Origin: CAWVSB01 sp046710535
GTDB lineage: Bacteria; Pseudomonadota; Gammaproteobacteria; Pseudomonadales; CAWVSB01
Direction: 5' to 3'
Assembly (NCBI GenBank): GCA_046710535.1
Contig: JBKEHH010000005.1
Location: forward strand, 124,001-188,000
Length of the DNA stretch: 64,000 nucleotides
Shown here one piece after another: positions 8,805 through 18,472 of this stretch. The first letter of the stretch is position 1, and each line of letters starts with the position of its first letter. The notes below the pieces were generated by a model. It was not told the DNA's origin. It saw nothing but the letters and a program-made list of their open reading frames with translations, and did not search any database. Made by a program: the position numbers and the translations under genes.

Positions 8805-9647
8805 ATGACTAAATCAGACAAAAATTTTAGCTTCGAATTTTTTCCTCCACGCACTGACGCAGGTAAAGAGAAATTGGTGACCGTATGGGAAGAGTTAAGT
8901 GCTCTTAACCCAGATTATTTTTCTATCACTTATGGTGCTGGCGGTTCAACCAGAAAAAACACTTTAGGTATTGTTAAAGCAATGCGAAAAGCAGGTCTAG
9001 ATGTGGCTCCGCATTTGTCATTTGGCGGCGATGACGACGCAGAAATACTAGCCTTAATCAATGAATATAAAGATCTCGGTGTAACCCGTATAGTCGCTCT
9101 GCGCGGAGACACTCCATCTGGAATGGGCGCAGGTCGTTCGCTCTATGCCAACGAGCTAGTAGAATTTATCCGCGCCAATACAGGTGATCACTTTGATTTA
9201 GCGGTAGCTGCGTATCCAGAAATTCACCCTGAATCAAAAAGTTATGACAGCGATATCGCATTTTTAAAACAAAAATTAGACGCTGGCGCCAATAGCGCTA
9301 TTACTCAATATTTCTATAGTGCTGATGCCTATTTTTGCTATGTAGATGAGTGTGCGAGTGCAGGTATCGACCAGCCTATTTACGCTGGCATTATGCCAAT
9401 CACTAATTTTGAAAATTTAACACGTTTTTCAGCGAACTGCGGCGCTGAAATCCCTCGCTGGCTTAGTAAAAAGCTAGCAGCTTACGGCGATGATAAAGAA
9501 AGTATTATTGCTTTTGGTACCGACTATGTATCACACCTATCTGAGTCGCTGTTGGCCGGCGGCGCCCCTGGCATTCATTTTTATACGATGAATCAGGTCG
9601 ACCCAACGCGAGTAATCTGGAACAATCTTGGTTTAAGCGATAGATAA
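8805..9647 (+). CDS. metF: Methylenetetrahydrofolate reductase
   Basis: FAD enzyme that reduces 5,10-methylene-THF to 5-methyl-THF, the methyl donor for homocysteine remethylation. About 280 residues from the ATG at 8805. An in-frame GTG three codons upstream (8796) is possible but adds nothing conserved, and no clear Shine-Dalgarno separates them. Typical features are FSFEFFPPRTDAGKEKL, the TYGAGGSTR loop, ALRGDTPSG, AAYPEIHPES and ITQYFY. It completes the metK-ahcY-metF set, although the ahcY-metF hairpin suggests partly separate expression. Confidence 0.95.
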   Translation: MTKSDKNFSFEFFPPRTDAGKEKLVTVWEELSALNPDYFSITYGAGGSTRKNTLGIVKAMRKAGLDVAPHLSFGGDDDAEILALINEYKDLGVTRIVALRGDTPSGMGAGRSLYANELVEFIRANTGDHFDLAVAAYPEIHPESKSYDSDIAFLKQKLDAGANSAITQYFYSADAYFCYVDECASAGIDQPIYAGIMPITNFENLTRFSANCGAEIPRWLSKKLAAYGDDKESIIAFGTDYVSHLSESLLAGGAPGIHFYTMNQVDPTRVIWNNLGLSDR

Positions 9648-9662
9648 GACCTAAAGGCTATT

Positions 9663-10397
9663 ATGCGCTCTACCAGAATCTATACACCTCAAGCTCTAAC
9701 CTTAAGCTCAACCATAGAGCTTGAACAACAAGCCAGCCATCATCTAGGAAAAGTATTGCGAGCCAAAGCAGGCGATGACGTACTTTTATTTAATGGCGAA
9801 GGCGGTGAATTTCTTGGTCGTATTATTAGTATTGCCAAGCAAGCTGTTGCCGTCGAGTTACATCTATTTATAGATTCTGATAACGAATCACCACTGTCCA
9901 TACATTTGGGAATTTGCATTTCCAAAGGCGACCGGATGGATTTCGTAATGCAAAAAGCCGCCGAGCTTGGTGTCAGTGAAATTACCCCGCTCATTGGCGA
10001 GCGCTCACAGACAAAACGTAACAAAGAAGCTTTAGCTAAAAAATTGCGCCATTGGCGACAAATTGTTGTCTCTGCATGCGAGCAGTCTGGCAGGAATTTT
10101 GTACCACAGGTGAACGAAGTTCAAAATTCTGCAGACTGGTTTACCCATTGCGAGTCTGAAGTTAAGTTAATTTTAGACCCGTTTTGCGATAGCGCTACTC
10201 ATAGTAATAGACAGACTAAAACCGTAGCTCTTGCTATTGGCCCCGAGGGCGGCTTTAGTGACCAGGAAATTGGTCAAGCTGGGGTATGCGGTTTTAATGG
10301 CCTCAAACTAGGGCCAAGAATTTTAAGAACAGAGACTGTGCCAATAGCAGCGATTGCACTGTGCCAATCCAAATGGGGAGATATCCCTAGCTTGTAA
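9663..10397 (+). CDS. rsmE: 16S rRNA (uracil-1498-N3) methyltransferase
   Basis: SPOUT-class enzyme that methylates U1498 in the 16S rRNA of the 30S subunit. It has 244 residues, normal for RsmE. It shows the N-terminal PUA-like part (HHLGKVLRAKAGDDVLLFNGEGGEFLG), then KGDRMDFVMQKAAELGVSEITPL, and the knot motifs AIGPEGGFSDQEI and LGPRILRTETVPIAAI. It starts 15 bases after metF. Its 3-prime end overlaps the convergent chpC gene by 11 bases. Confidence 0.95.
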   Translation: MRSTRIYTPQALTLSSTIELEQQASHHLGKVLRAKAGDDVLLFNGEGGEFLGRIISIAKQAVAVELHLFIDSDNESPLSIHLGICISKGDRMDFVMQKAAELGVSEITPLIGERSQTKRNKEALAKKLRHWRQIVVSACEQSGRNFVPQVNEVQNSADWFTHCESEVKLILDPFCDSATHSNRQTKTVALAIGPEGGFSDQEIGQAGVCGFNGLKLGPRILRTETVPIAAIALCQSKWGDIPSL

Positions 10398-10881
10398 TGC
10401 TTAACTCATCAAAGATCTGATGGACTTGAGCTTCGATATATTCCAAATTTGGAATGATAGCCTCAACACCGTCAACCACAACACTCATGCTTTCAGCAAT
10501 ACCAAGGTCAGAGCTTTCCTGCGCTATGACTTCTTCTTCTACTAGCCGCGTCATGCGTGGTGTCCCACGCAAGGCAATAGCGTAAAAAGGCATTTTATCG
10601 CCATATTGGCAGCCATTCATTACTGCAATGCGAAGATAGTCACCGGCTTCTACAAAGGGTTCGTCATTAATGGCTTCAAACGATACCAGCGGTATTGTTT
10701 TTTTACGCCATTCCAACGTTCCCATCAACCAGTTTGGCATATCATCGATGGTTGACACCGCTGTAATCGGCACTACTTCAGCCAATGCTACATTGGGCAC
10801 TAGCAAACTCTTTCCTGTAACTGGGAGAAATAAAGTCACCAAGTCTAAGCTTCTATTTACATTTAATACCTGCCCGCTCAT
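10387..10881 (-). CDS. chpC: ChpC, CheW-like adaptor of the Pil-Chp system
   Basis: A 164-residue CheW-domain protein: FLPVTGKSLLVPNVALAEVVPI, then WLMGTLEWRKKTIPLVSFE, matching the CheW fold and the PilI/ChpC type. CheW-like proteins couple the MCP receptor to the CheA-type kinase. ChpC is thought to provide additional input to ChpA. It is the last gene of the pil-chp operon and starts 2 bases after chpB ends. The name rests on operon position plus the domain. Its 3-prime end overlaps rsmE on the other strand. Confidence 0.85.
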   Translation of the reverse strand: MSGQVLNVNRSLDLVTLFLPVTGKSLLVPNVALAEVVPITAVSTIDDMPNWLMGTLEWRKKTIPLVSFEAINDEPFVEAGDYLRIAVMNGCQYGDKMPFYAIALRGTPRMTRLVEEEVIAQESSDLGIAESMSVVVDGVEAIIPNLEYIEAQVHQIFDELSITS

Positions 10882-10883
10882 AC

Positions 10884-11867
10884 CTATCCTCTTACCTCAG
10901 ATATCTTGTTATATCTTGCTACTAGTGCTTTTGCCAGCTCGGTGGGATTACCGGTCATATTAGGCTCTACAATATTTTTAGTCGCATCGACCATACCACT
11001 GCAAACACAGCTAGCCGGGGTTTGCAGCCATAACTGCCCGCCATAAGATTGCAACTTATTACTTGCTAACGCACCATCATCGCCCATTCCGCTAAACAAT
11101 ATAGCGCCGGAGTCTTTACCATAAATTTCACTTAACTCAGCCATTATCTGACTGATGGCTGGCGCATAAGGCCCCGACCAACGACGCCCTGAGGTGACAA
11201 CTCTGCCCATGGTTAAAAAACGTATTTCTTCATCAACAGGAACAATTTTAACCTGCCCTCGTCCCATCACATCACCATGCTTTAACACAGCCACATCAAA
11301 AGAAGTATTTTTCGCTATCACATCCGATAATACTGAAACAAATCCAGTATCAATATGCTGCGCATAAACAAATGTAATTGGAAGATCAGCTGGAATATTT
11401 TGTAAAAACTCAACGACGGCTTCTGGCCCACCTAATGAGGCGCCTAATACCCAAACATGTTCTGGCAAGCCTTCTCGAATTGGAAAACTTTGTTTAACTT
11501 CACGTGCCGGTATAGCTTCAACATCGATACGAGGACCAACAACCAGTACGGCCAACTTACTGAGGACGCGCTTGATCCAACGATCATGAATCTCACCGGT
11601 AGGGCTGCAATCAGTTTCATCAAGTAATAAAGGTTGACTTACCTTGTCAAAAATTAGCTCAAAAATGTCGTCATCGCCAAAATCTGACGATAGACAAACC
11701 ACCCATGCGTCAGGATAAAACTCCTGTAAAACTTGGCGTAGATTTTCATCTGGACGGCAAGCTACCGTAACTTCATAGTTCTGCTCTCGCAGCGCTTTTT
11801 GTAGGCTCAGTAAGTGTTCAACCGAGTCGGCTATAACACCTATTCCAATGCCTGTTCTTTCAACCAC
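10884..11867 (-). CDS. chpB: ChpB, CheB-type methylesterase
   Basis: Removes methyl groups from the PilJ receptor, opposing PilK. It has 327 residues. The N-terminal half is receiver-like but degenerate. The C-terminal methylesterase domain has the expected triad regions: GASLGGPEA (nucleophile Ser), YAQHID (His) and SGMGDDGALA (Asp). In Pseudomonas the equivalent protein also has an atypical N-terminus. It sits between chpA (5 bases away) and chpC in the conserved order. Confidence 0.9.
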   Translation of the reverse strand: MVERTGIGIGVIADSVEHLLSLQKALREQNYEVTVACRPDENLRQVLQEFYPDAWVVCLSSDFGDDDIFELIFDKVSQPLLLDETDCSPTGEIHDRWIKRVLSKLAVLVVGPRIDVEAIPAREVKQSFPIREGLPEHVWVLGASLGGPEAVVEFLQNIPADLPITFVYAQHIDTGFVSVLSDVIAKNTSFDVAVLKHGDVMGRGQVKIVPVDEEIRFLTMGRVVTSGRRWSGPYAPAISQIMAELSEIYGKDSGAILFSGMGDDGALASNKLQSYGGQLWLQTPASCVCSGMVDATKNIVEPNMTGNPTELAKALVARYNKISEVRG

Positions 11868-11872
11868 AACGC

Positions 11873-14800
11873 CTATGCCTCCGCATTTGCTGCAATTTCT
11901 TCAAGTAACCCTAATAGTTCTACTTCTTGGTAGGGTTTACCTAAATAATAATCCACACCAAGAGCAATAGCTCTTTCACGATGTTTTTCGCCAGTTCGTG
12001 ACGTTATCATGATAATTGTAATGTCTTTAAGCGATTGGCTGCGCTTAACTCGGCTAGCTACTTCAAAACCATCCATTCGTGGCATTTCAATATCAAGCAA
12101 TATAACATCCGGCTTTCTATCTTGCAGTATTGCCATGGCTTCAACACCATCTTTGGCTACAAATACATCTTTACCATTTCTTTCTAAGAACCGTGATGCT
12201 ACTTTTCTGACTGTTACTGAGTCATCGACGACCATAACTAATTGATTACGATCTTCTTTAACCTCCGTAACATCTGACTCGATAAACTTAGTGCCAGCAT
12301 TGGCCGCTTCTGCACGAATCATTGAATGTAAATCTAGTATAACAATGACACTACCATCACCAGTTACGGTTGCACCGGCGAGACCCGGCACTGCATTAAA
12401 TTGAAGACCTAGAGTCTTAACAACTACTTCGCGGCTACCCAATAAACTATCAACTTGAATCGCCACTGCATGGTCGGCGCTGCGCACCAAGACTACCGGT
12501 AATGGTGCGGTAACACCTTCGAGATTTGGTCGGTTAGCTAAATGTAACATCGAACCCATATATCGCAGGTCATATCCCTGACCACCATATTCGAACAAGG
12601 GAGCGTCTGGCAGAAAATACGCCTCAAGCTCAAAAGGACTGATACGAGCAATACCTTCGATTGAATTTAGTGGCAATGCATAAGTATCGCCAGCCACTTT
12701 TACCATTAATGCACGGTTAACCGACACAGTAAATGGCAAACGCACTTCAAACTCGGTGCCAACACCGATCTCGGAATGAATATCTACGGTGCCACCAAGC
12801 TGCTTGATTTCGCTGCTCACCACATCCATGCCAACACCGCGACCAGACAATTGAGTTACTTCAGTAGCCGTGCTTAATCCTGCTTTAAGGATAAATTGCT
12901 GTATTTCATGATCGGTTAAATCAGCATCGGGCGCCATCAAACCTACTTTAATTGCCTTGTCTTTAATAGCACCAATGTTAAGCCCTTGACCGTCATCGGT
13001 AAGCCTAATAACAACCTCGCCACCTTCACGGGCAAGTTCAATACTTACAGTACCAGATTCTGATTTCCCAGCGGCAACACGCCCTGCGGTATCTTCGATG
13101 CCGTGGTCAACCGCGTTGCGTAACATATGCTCAAATGGTGCCAACATTTTTTCAAGCAGGGTTCTATCCATTTCCCCTTCAATGTTGTCCATTACCAAAT
13201 TAACTTTTTTACCGACTTCATTCGAGACTTGTCTAACAATACGACGCAGGCGCGGGGCTAATCGAGAAAACGGTACCATGCGCGAACGCATTAACCCTTC
13301 TTGTAAGTCGGTATTTATTCGCGACTGCTGTAACAACAAAGTTTCTAAATCACGAGTATTGTCAAAAATACTAAATTTAACGTCTTGGATATCTGAGGAG
13401 CTTTCTATCAAAGAACGTGAGAGCTGTTGCAGCGCTGAATAACGATCCATCTCTAACGGATCAAATTCTTCTTCATCGCTAGATTCAACCTGCTCTTGTC
13501 TAAATAAAATTTGCGCTTGAGTCTCAATATCTAAACGCCGCAACTGCTCCCGCATACGTTCGAGGGTAACATCCATTTCATCAAGCGAGTAACCAATATC
13601 AGTTACGCGCTCTTCAACTCGTCCCCGTGAAATACTTGTTTCACCAGCCAAGTTAACCAAATCTTCTAACAACCCAGCAGAAACCTTAACTAGCTCCTGC
13701 GGGCCTTTTTCAACAATTGGCATCGCTACAGCTGTTGTAACATGGTCAACAACCGCGGGCAGTACTTCATCAGATTCAACCGTCTGAGGAGCCTCAACAA
13801 TATCATCTTCTATAGTTATTACAGCATCAATTTCAACCGACGCTAATGACTCTTTAACAATCTCAACGGGGGTATCACTTTCAATAGCTTCGACTAACTG
13901 CATTAAGCGATCTTGAAATTCTTGCAAATCAGCAAAGAATTTTGAATCCGCTACCAGTCCCTTACGCTCAAAGTTTGTTAAATAGGATTCAAAATGATGA
14001 CTGACATCACCAACCATAAACGAACCTGCCAACCGCGCACTTCCCTTTAGGGTATGCAAGTCTCTAAGCAACTGATCCATGCCACTATTTTGCGCCGGAG
14101 CAGACATCCATTTATGTGCTGCCACGTCTAAAGACTCTAAGATTTCATGAGCTTCTTCTACGAAGATTTCTTTAATGTCTTCGTCGACTTCTTCATTAGA
14201 TTTAGATACAGGCATATCAGCAAAAACCGAATTACTAGATTCTCTAGCAACTCTCTGCTCAGCTATATCAATAACGACCTGAACTTTTCCCACATCGCGT
14301 TTTTCAGCTTCTACTCTTTCGACTTCTGCTCTTTCGGCGTCGCGTCTTTCAGCTTCTACTCTTTCAGCTTCTACTCTTTCAACGCTGGGGTTTCCAGCTT
14401 CTGCTGTATCGGCTTCTATGGTTACAACATTGCCAACTGCATGTATATCTGCAGTTATTACGTGTTCACTCTGTAAGCCCTGTTCTAGACCATTGTTAGC
14501 GTTTACTAGTAAATCATCAATTTCTTCGATTAAAGCTGGGCTCGCAGAATGAACATGCAAACCAGCGGCTATGCTATCTAACATGGCGGTAATGGCATCA
14601 ATAGCTTTTGTACAAACAGCTACAAATCCGTCAGTAATTACAGCGTTATTTTTAGCAAACGCATCGCGCAATTTTTCAGTAACTTCAATTAGCGAAGTCC
14701 GCTTTATATCAACGGCTATAACCGCCATCTCATCCAGATGATCTTTATATTCAATCGTGTCTTCAGCGGCTATGGATCCATCATTATATGCTGTATGAAT

Positions 14801-17569
14801 ATCACCAATACGATATAAGCGGTCAGCAAAAGTCCCCATCAGTTCAGCTAAATCTTGAACCAACTGATCGCCGGAACCTTGTTCTGCATTAGCATGCAAG
14901 CTACCAACAACAGCTAGAAACTCTTCAACTCCATCAAATCGCTCGAGCTTATCGCCTTGGGTTAACTGAGCTAAACCGTCTCTGACATGGTCAGCCGCTG
15001 ATGCCAGTATGCTGACAACTTCAGCAGAAGCAGGTATTTGGGCAATTTGCAGATGTTTGATCAATGCTTCTATCGGTGTGACTACTTCACCAATTGGCTT
15101 GGTTTCAGCCATATGAGCGCTGCCTTTTAGAGTGTGCAAAGCACGCTGCAAATCATCAGTAATTGGCTTACTCGCTACTGTTTGTCTACCGACAGCAACA
15201 AAATCGTCGATAGTTACCAAATGCCCCGCTGTTTCAGTCAGGAAGATTTGCAGGATTTCGTTATTTTCTTCTATGCTATGCGCTGCGTCTGTAGTTTCAA
15301 TCCCAACTTCTTGGGTTGAGGTAGTATCGTCTGCTACTGAATCATCTTGATCACTCGCGCCAACAATGTCCAAACCTTCAATATCAACATCTTCACCAGC
15401 TTTAATCGCTCTGGCAGCAGCTTCATAGCTAGAAGCGAGCTCAGTATCCGCTTCAGCTTTGCGGCCAAAGGCGTCGATTAGCGATGGGATGATCGCAGTA
15501 ACTTTTTCTAAATAAAGGAAGTGTTTCGGCTCTGCCTTAACGACATCATCTATAATGTCATTGAGCATGTCTTCAACTGCCCACGCTAATTCGCCAATTA
15601 CGTTTGCACCAACCGTGCGACCACTACCTTTCAACGTATGGTATGAGCGACGCACATCAGCCTTTGCCTCTTGGTCGCTATGATCTTGTTTCCATACTGG
15701 TAGTTGTTGATTGATGGTTTCTAATACTTCATCAACTTCTTCGATAAAAATTTCGATGATTTCATCGTCAATCAAATCGTGATCATCAGATTGCTGGGCA
15801 TCGGAAACTGCAGCAGATGTGGGGAAGGAGACTACCTCTGCCGACTTAACCTCTGGCTCTAGCTCAGATTCAATCTCGGGCTGAGCCACCTCTGGGACAG
15901 GTATTTGATCAAGCCCGTCTTCTGGATAGCCTAATTGCTCCATACTGGTAGCGGAAAAATCGAGCGACTCTGAATCTATGTTGCGAATATCGCTACTGAC
16001 TAACTCCAAATAATAATCCAAACCACTGATTGCGTCAGCCAAGACTTCTAAGTTTTGCCAGCTTTGTGACGCTTGGCCTAAAAATAAAACTTCATCGATA
16101 TAACGCTGGACAGCGTGAACAACTCTAGCAGCGCGCGCCAAACCAACCATTGCTAAACCGCCGCGAATTCCACCTAACGATGCGGACACTCCAGGTAGAT
16201 GTTCAACATTCCACTGCGAGGCCACAAAATCAACAATAGATTCTTTAGCTCGGTCCAGCTCATTTCTGGCTTCTTTGACTACCTTATCTCTTGCTTCGGC
16301 GAAGTGTGGATCTTCACCTACACCAACTTTTGACTTTTTATTCACATATTGGTTTAGCAGATCTTCAGACCGAATAAGCTCACTAGCAATACTAACTAGG
16401 GCAATTTTATCTTCGATATTTCCCGCATCTACATAAGCGTCAAAAGCGATCGTTTGCGCACGCATGCTTTCGGTAATATTTCCCAAGCCTAATACAGACA
16501 GGGTATCGGCAATACGCTTATAAATAGGCTGGGCATCTTTCAGCTGATCTAGCGAACCTTCGCCGGTGCGGACGAAAATATCTAGCACATCTTTAACCAG
16601 TGAAATTTCACCAAGCAATACTTCAATTGCCTGACCCATCGCTGAGTCGTCAAGCTGACCTTGATTATCGCCCTCTCCCAAAGCCGCTAGCGCTTCTTTA
16701 AGATGGTAATCTTCTTGAACTTCTTTGATTAATGGTGAGTTAGCTTCGCTTTTAGCAATAAAATATAACAGTTGTCTTAGCAAATCAGCCGATACGTCTT
16801 TATCGAACTGCGAAGGTCCTTGCTCATGCAAGCCTTTAAGCTCTTTATCAATTTCTTTTAATAGTGACTTAACTGCGTTCGACGGCGGAATACTGCGATT
16901 GACCAAACCTTCGATAATCGCTAAAGAAATTTTCCATAGCGGCTCACGAGCATGACCTTGACTTAACTTTTTGAGGCGCTGACAGACTTTAGCTAAGGTT
17001 CTTAGATTAGGCCCCCAGCGTTTATTGCGCACAATATCAACAAAGGCAGCCTGAAAGACTTGGCGTAACTTTTTAACTAGTTCGTCGAACTCTTTTTGTG
17101 GCCAGTTTTCGGATTTAACAGCCGACGGCGGAACCTGTTTAATATCTGGCGAGAACAGCTCTTGATCGCCGGCGACTGCCTCGCCCTTAGCCGTTTTGAT
17201 TTCTGCTAGCGCGGTCTGCAACATCCGCGGAGACTCTTCTCGCTCAGCAACGATACTGTTCAGGTACATGGGTAACCGCAGCATGGAACCCATTAAGGCA
17301 TCTTCGCCTTTTTCTTGATCCGGCGCTTTACCATTGGCGATCATTTCGGCTAACGATTGTATCTCTGCTGCAAAAGTAACGGCGCCAGGGAAATCTACAA
17401 TTTTTAATGTGGAATGAACTTGATGGAGATATGACAGACAGAATCTAATTTGAGCCTTATCGTTCTTATCTTCAACGTAAGTCTCTAACGCTTCACGCGC
17501 CTGCTTAAGCGTTTCTTCGATTTCGCGAAAAACACTTTCTAAAGCCAAAAAATTCCGGCGCTCTGACAT
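11873..17569 (-). CDS. chpA: ChpA, giant hybrid CheA-type histidine kinase of the twitching chemosensory system
   Basis: Central kinase of the Pil-Chp pathway; it phosphorylates PilG and PilH to control pilus extension, retraction and cAMP signalling. It has 1,898 residues. The N-terminal ~550 residues are FimL-like, with degenerate Hpt-type segments (VHSTLKIVDFPGA; GIRGGLAMVGLARAARV). Three canonical phosphotransfer motifs, HTLKGS, occur at His644, His812 and His1172. A charged pentapeptide-repeat linker lies at about 1065-1090. An HATPase domain follows, with N-box HMLRNAVDHGIED near 1480 and GRGVGMDVV. Then come a CheW-like domain and a C-terminal receiver with phosphoacceptor Asp near 1825 (VILLDIEMPRMDG). 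P. aeruginosa ChpA carries six Hpt domains, so fewer canonical sites are visible here. Confidence 0.95.
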   Translation of the reverse strand: MSERRNFLALESVFREIEETLKQAREALETYVEDKNDKAQIRFCLSYLHQVHSTLKIVDFPGAVTFAAEIQSLAEMIANGKAPDQEKGEDALMGSMLRLPMYLNSIVAEREESPRMLQTALAEIKTAKGEAVAGDQELFSPDIKQVPPSAVKSENWPQKEFDELVKKLRQVFQAAFVDIVRNKRWGPNLRTLAKVCQRLKKLSQGHAREPLWKISLAIIEGLVNRSIPPSNAVKSLLKEIDKELKGLHEQGPSQFDKDVSADLLRQLLYFIAKSEANSPLIKEVQEDYHLKEALAALGEGDNQGQLDDSAMGQAIEVLLGEISLVKDVLDIFVRTGEGSLDQLKDAQPIYKRIADTLSVLGLGNITESMRAQTIAFDAYVDAGNIEDKIALVSIASELIRSEDLLNQYVNKKSKVGVGEDPHFAEARDKVVKEARNELDRAKESIVDFVASQWNVEHLPGVSASLGGIRGGLAMVGLARAARVVHAVQRYIDEVLFLGQASQSWQNLEVLADAISGLDYYLELVSSDIRNIDSESLDFSATSMEQLGYPEDGLDQIPVPEVAQPEIESELEPEVKSAEVVSFPTSAAVSDAQQSDDHDLIDDEIIEIFIEEVDEVLETINQQLPVWKQDHSDQEAKADVRRSYHTLKGSGRTVGANVIGELAWAVEDMLNDIIDDVVKAEPKHFLYLEKVTAIIPSLIDAFGRKAEADTELASSYEAAARAIKAGEDVDIEGLDIVGASDQDDSVADDTTSTQEVGIETTDAAHSIEENNEILQIFLTETAGHLVTIDDFVAVGRQTVASKPITDDLQRALHTLKGSAHMAETKPIGEVVTPIEALIKHLQIAQIPASAEVVSILASAADHVRDGLAQLTQGDKLERFDGVEEFLAVVGSLHANAEQGSGDQLVQDLAELMGTFADRLYRIGDIHTAYNDGSIAAEDTIEYKDHLDEMAVIAVDIKRTSLIEVTEKLRDAFAKNNAVITDGFVAVCTKAIDAITAMLDSIAAGLHVHSASPALIEEIDDLLVNANNGLEQGLQSEHVITADIHAVGNVVTIEADTAEAGNPSVERVEAERVEAERRDAERAEVERVEAEKRDVGKVQVVIDIAEQRVARESSNSVFADMPVSKSNEEVDEDIKEIFVEEAHEILESLDVAAHKWMSAPAQNSGMDQLLRDLHTLKGSARLAGSFMVGDVSHHFESYLTNFERKGLVADSKFFADLQEFQDRLMQLVEAIESDTPVEIVKESLASVEIDAVITIEDDIVEAPQTVESDEVLPAVVDHVTTAVAMPIVEKGPQELVKVSAGLLEDLVNLAGETSISRGRVEERVTDIGYSLDEMDVTLERMREQLRRLDIETQAQILFRQEQVESSDEEEFDPLEMDRYSALQQLSRSLIESSSDIQDVKFSIFDNTRDLETLLLQQSRINTDLQEGLMRSRMVPFSRLAPRLRRIVRQVSNEVGKKVNLVMDNIEGEMDRTLLEKMLAPFEHMLRNAVDHGIEDTAGRVAAGKSESGTVSIELAREGGEVVIRLTDDGQGLNIGAIKDKAIKVGLMAPDADLTDHEIQQFILKAGLSTATEVTQLSGRGVGMDVVSSEIKQLGGTVDIHSEIGVGTEFEVRLPFTVSVNRALMVKVAGDTYALPLNSIEGIARISPFELEAYFLPDAPLFEYGGQGYDLRYMGSMLHLANRPNLEGVTAPLPVVLVRSADHAVAIQVDSLLGSREVVVKTLGLQFNAVPGLAGATVTGDGSVIVILDLHSMIRAEAANAGTKFIESDVTEVKEDRNQLVMVVDDSVTVRKVASRFLERNGKDVFVAKDGVEAMAILQDRKPDVILLDIEMPRMDGFEVASRVKRSQSLKDITIIMITSRTGEKHRERAIALGVDYYLGKPYQEVELLGLLEEIAANAEA
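14302..14376. repeat. 15-bp tandem repeat inside chpA
   Basis: Five consecutive 15-base units: 14302-14316, 14317-14331, 14332-14346, 14347-14361 and 14362-14376. Units 1, 4 and 5 are identical (TTTCAGCTTCTACTC on the plus strand); units 2 and 3 are diverged; a weak sixth follows. The unit keeps the chpA frame and encodes a pentapeptide of the VEAER type on the minus strand, giving a highly charged, probably helical linker between the second and third canonical Hpt domains. Confidence 0.9.
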
Positions 17570-17595
17570 AATTATCTAGCCATTCTGCTCATTAA

Positions 17596-18438
17596 TTATC
17601 TGCGAATATACGCATTAATATTTCTGCTAGGCAAACGCTGCACTTTTGCATTGCGCCAACCCATCATCTCATTTTGACCAAAAATCAACATTCCGCCAAC
17701 CTTTAGCCTATCTACCAAGTTATGTAATATCTCCGCTCGCCTTTCGTTACGAAAGTATAGCAACACGTTTAGGCAAACAATTACATCCATTTGAATTTTA
17801 GGCAGCTCGTTAATCTCTAATAAGTTAGACCGAATAAAACATACCCGCTCTCTCAGTTCTGGCACTACTCTATAGCCACCAACCTGTTGTTCAAAGTGAC
17901 ATCGCTGCCTGTTTACATCCATTCTTTCTAATGCCCGCTCAGAATAAATACCCTGACTGGCTGTAGTTAACGCGGCACTACTTAGATCCGTTCCCGTAAT
18001 GCCATAATAAATCTGTCGACCAAAAGTCTCTGCACTTTCTCTGGCTACCATCGCCATCGAATAAGCCTCTTCGCCGGTGGAGCAGCCTGCACTCCACATA
18101 TCTAATGACTGGATAGCACTGCTGCTAGTCATTTTCTGCTGGATGAATCCGCGCAAACAATCAAATACCGCCGTGTCACGAAAAAAACTAGTTTCTTGCA
18201 CAGTCAGGGTATTTAGCAATTCCCGCCACTCCAGCATTGCTTCGCTGCCGCTCGCCACCTGCTGGTAATAATCATCAAAACTTTCGATATCCAGAGCGCG
18301 CATTCGGCGAATAACTCCAGATTCTAATATCGAACCTTGAGGGCCAAACCAAATACCAGCCCGCTCTTCAACTAGCTGTTGCCACTGCAGGTATTGGGTC
18401 TCACTCATTTGAGGAGCAAATTTTAAACTCCAGTCCAT
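17596..18438 (-). CDS. pilK: PilK, CheR-type receptor methyltransferase
   Basis: SAM-dependent methyltransferase that methylates glutamates of the PilJ receptor. It has 280 residues. It shows the CheR N-terminal helical part with TVQETSFFRD, then the SAM fold with MWSAGCSTGEEAYSMAM (motif I), GTDLSSAAL and the DVIVCLNVLLYF region. A good AGGAG lies about 6 bases before the ATG. It sits between pilJ and chpA in the conserved pilGHIJK-chpABC order. Confidence 0.93.
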   Translation of the reverse strand: MDWSLKFAPQMSETQYLQWQQLVEERAGIWFGPQGSILESGVIRRMRALDIESFDDYYQQVASGSEAMLEWRELLNTLTVQETSFFRDTAVFDCLRGFIQQKMTSSSAIQSLDMWSAGCSTGEEAYSMAMVARESAETFGRQIYYGITGTDLSSAALTTASQGIYSERALERMDVNRQRCHFEQQVGGYRVVPELRERVCFIRSNLLEINELPKIQMDVIVCLNVLLYFRNERRAEILHNLVDRLKVGGMLIFGQNEMMGWRNAKVQRLPSRNINAYIRR

Positions 18439-18472
18439 ATCACTCCTCCACTAGCCTGAATAAGCAAGACGA

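Noticed and set aside
14302..14376. Short repeats considered as a CRISPR array
   Set aside because: Units are 15 bases with no spacers, are in frame within chpA and encode a charged linker.
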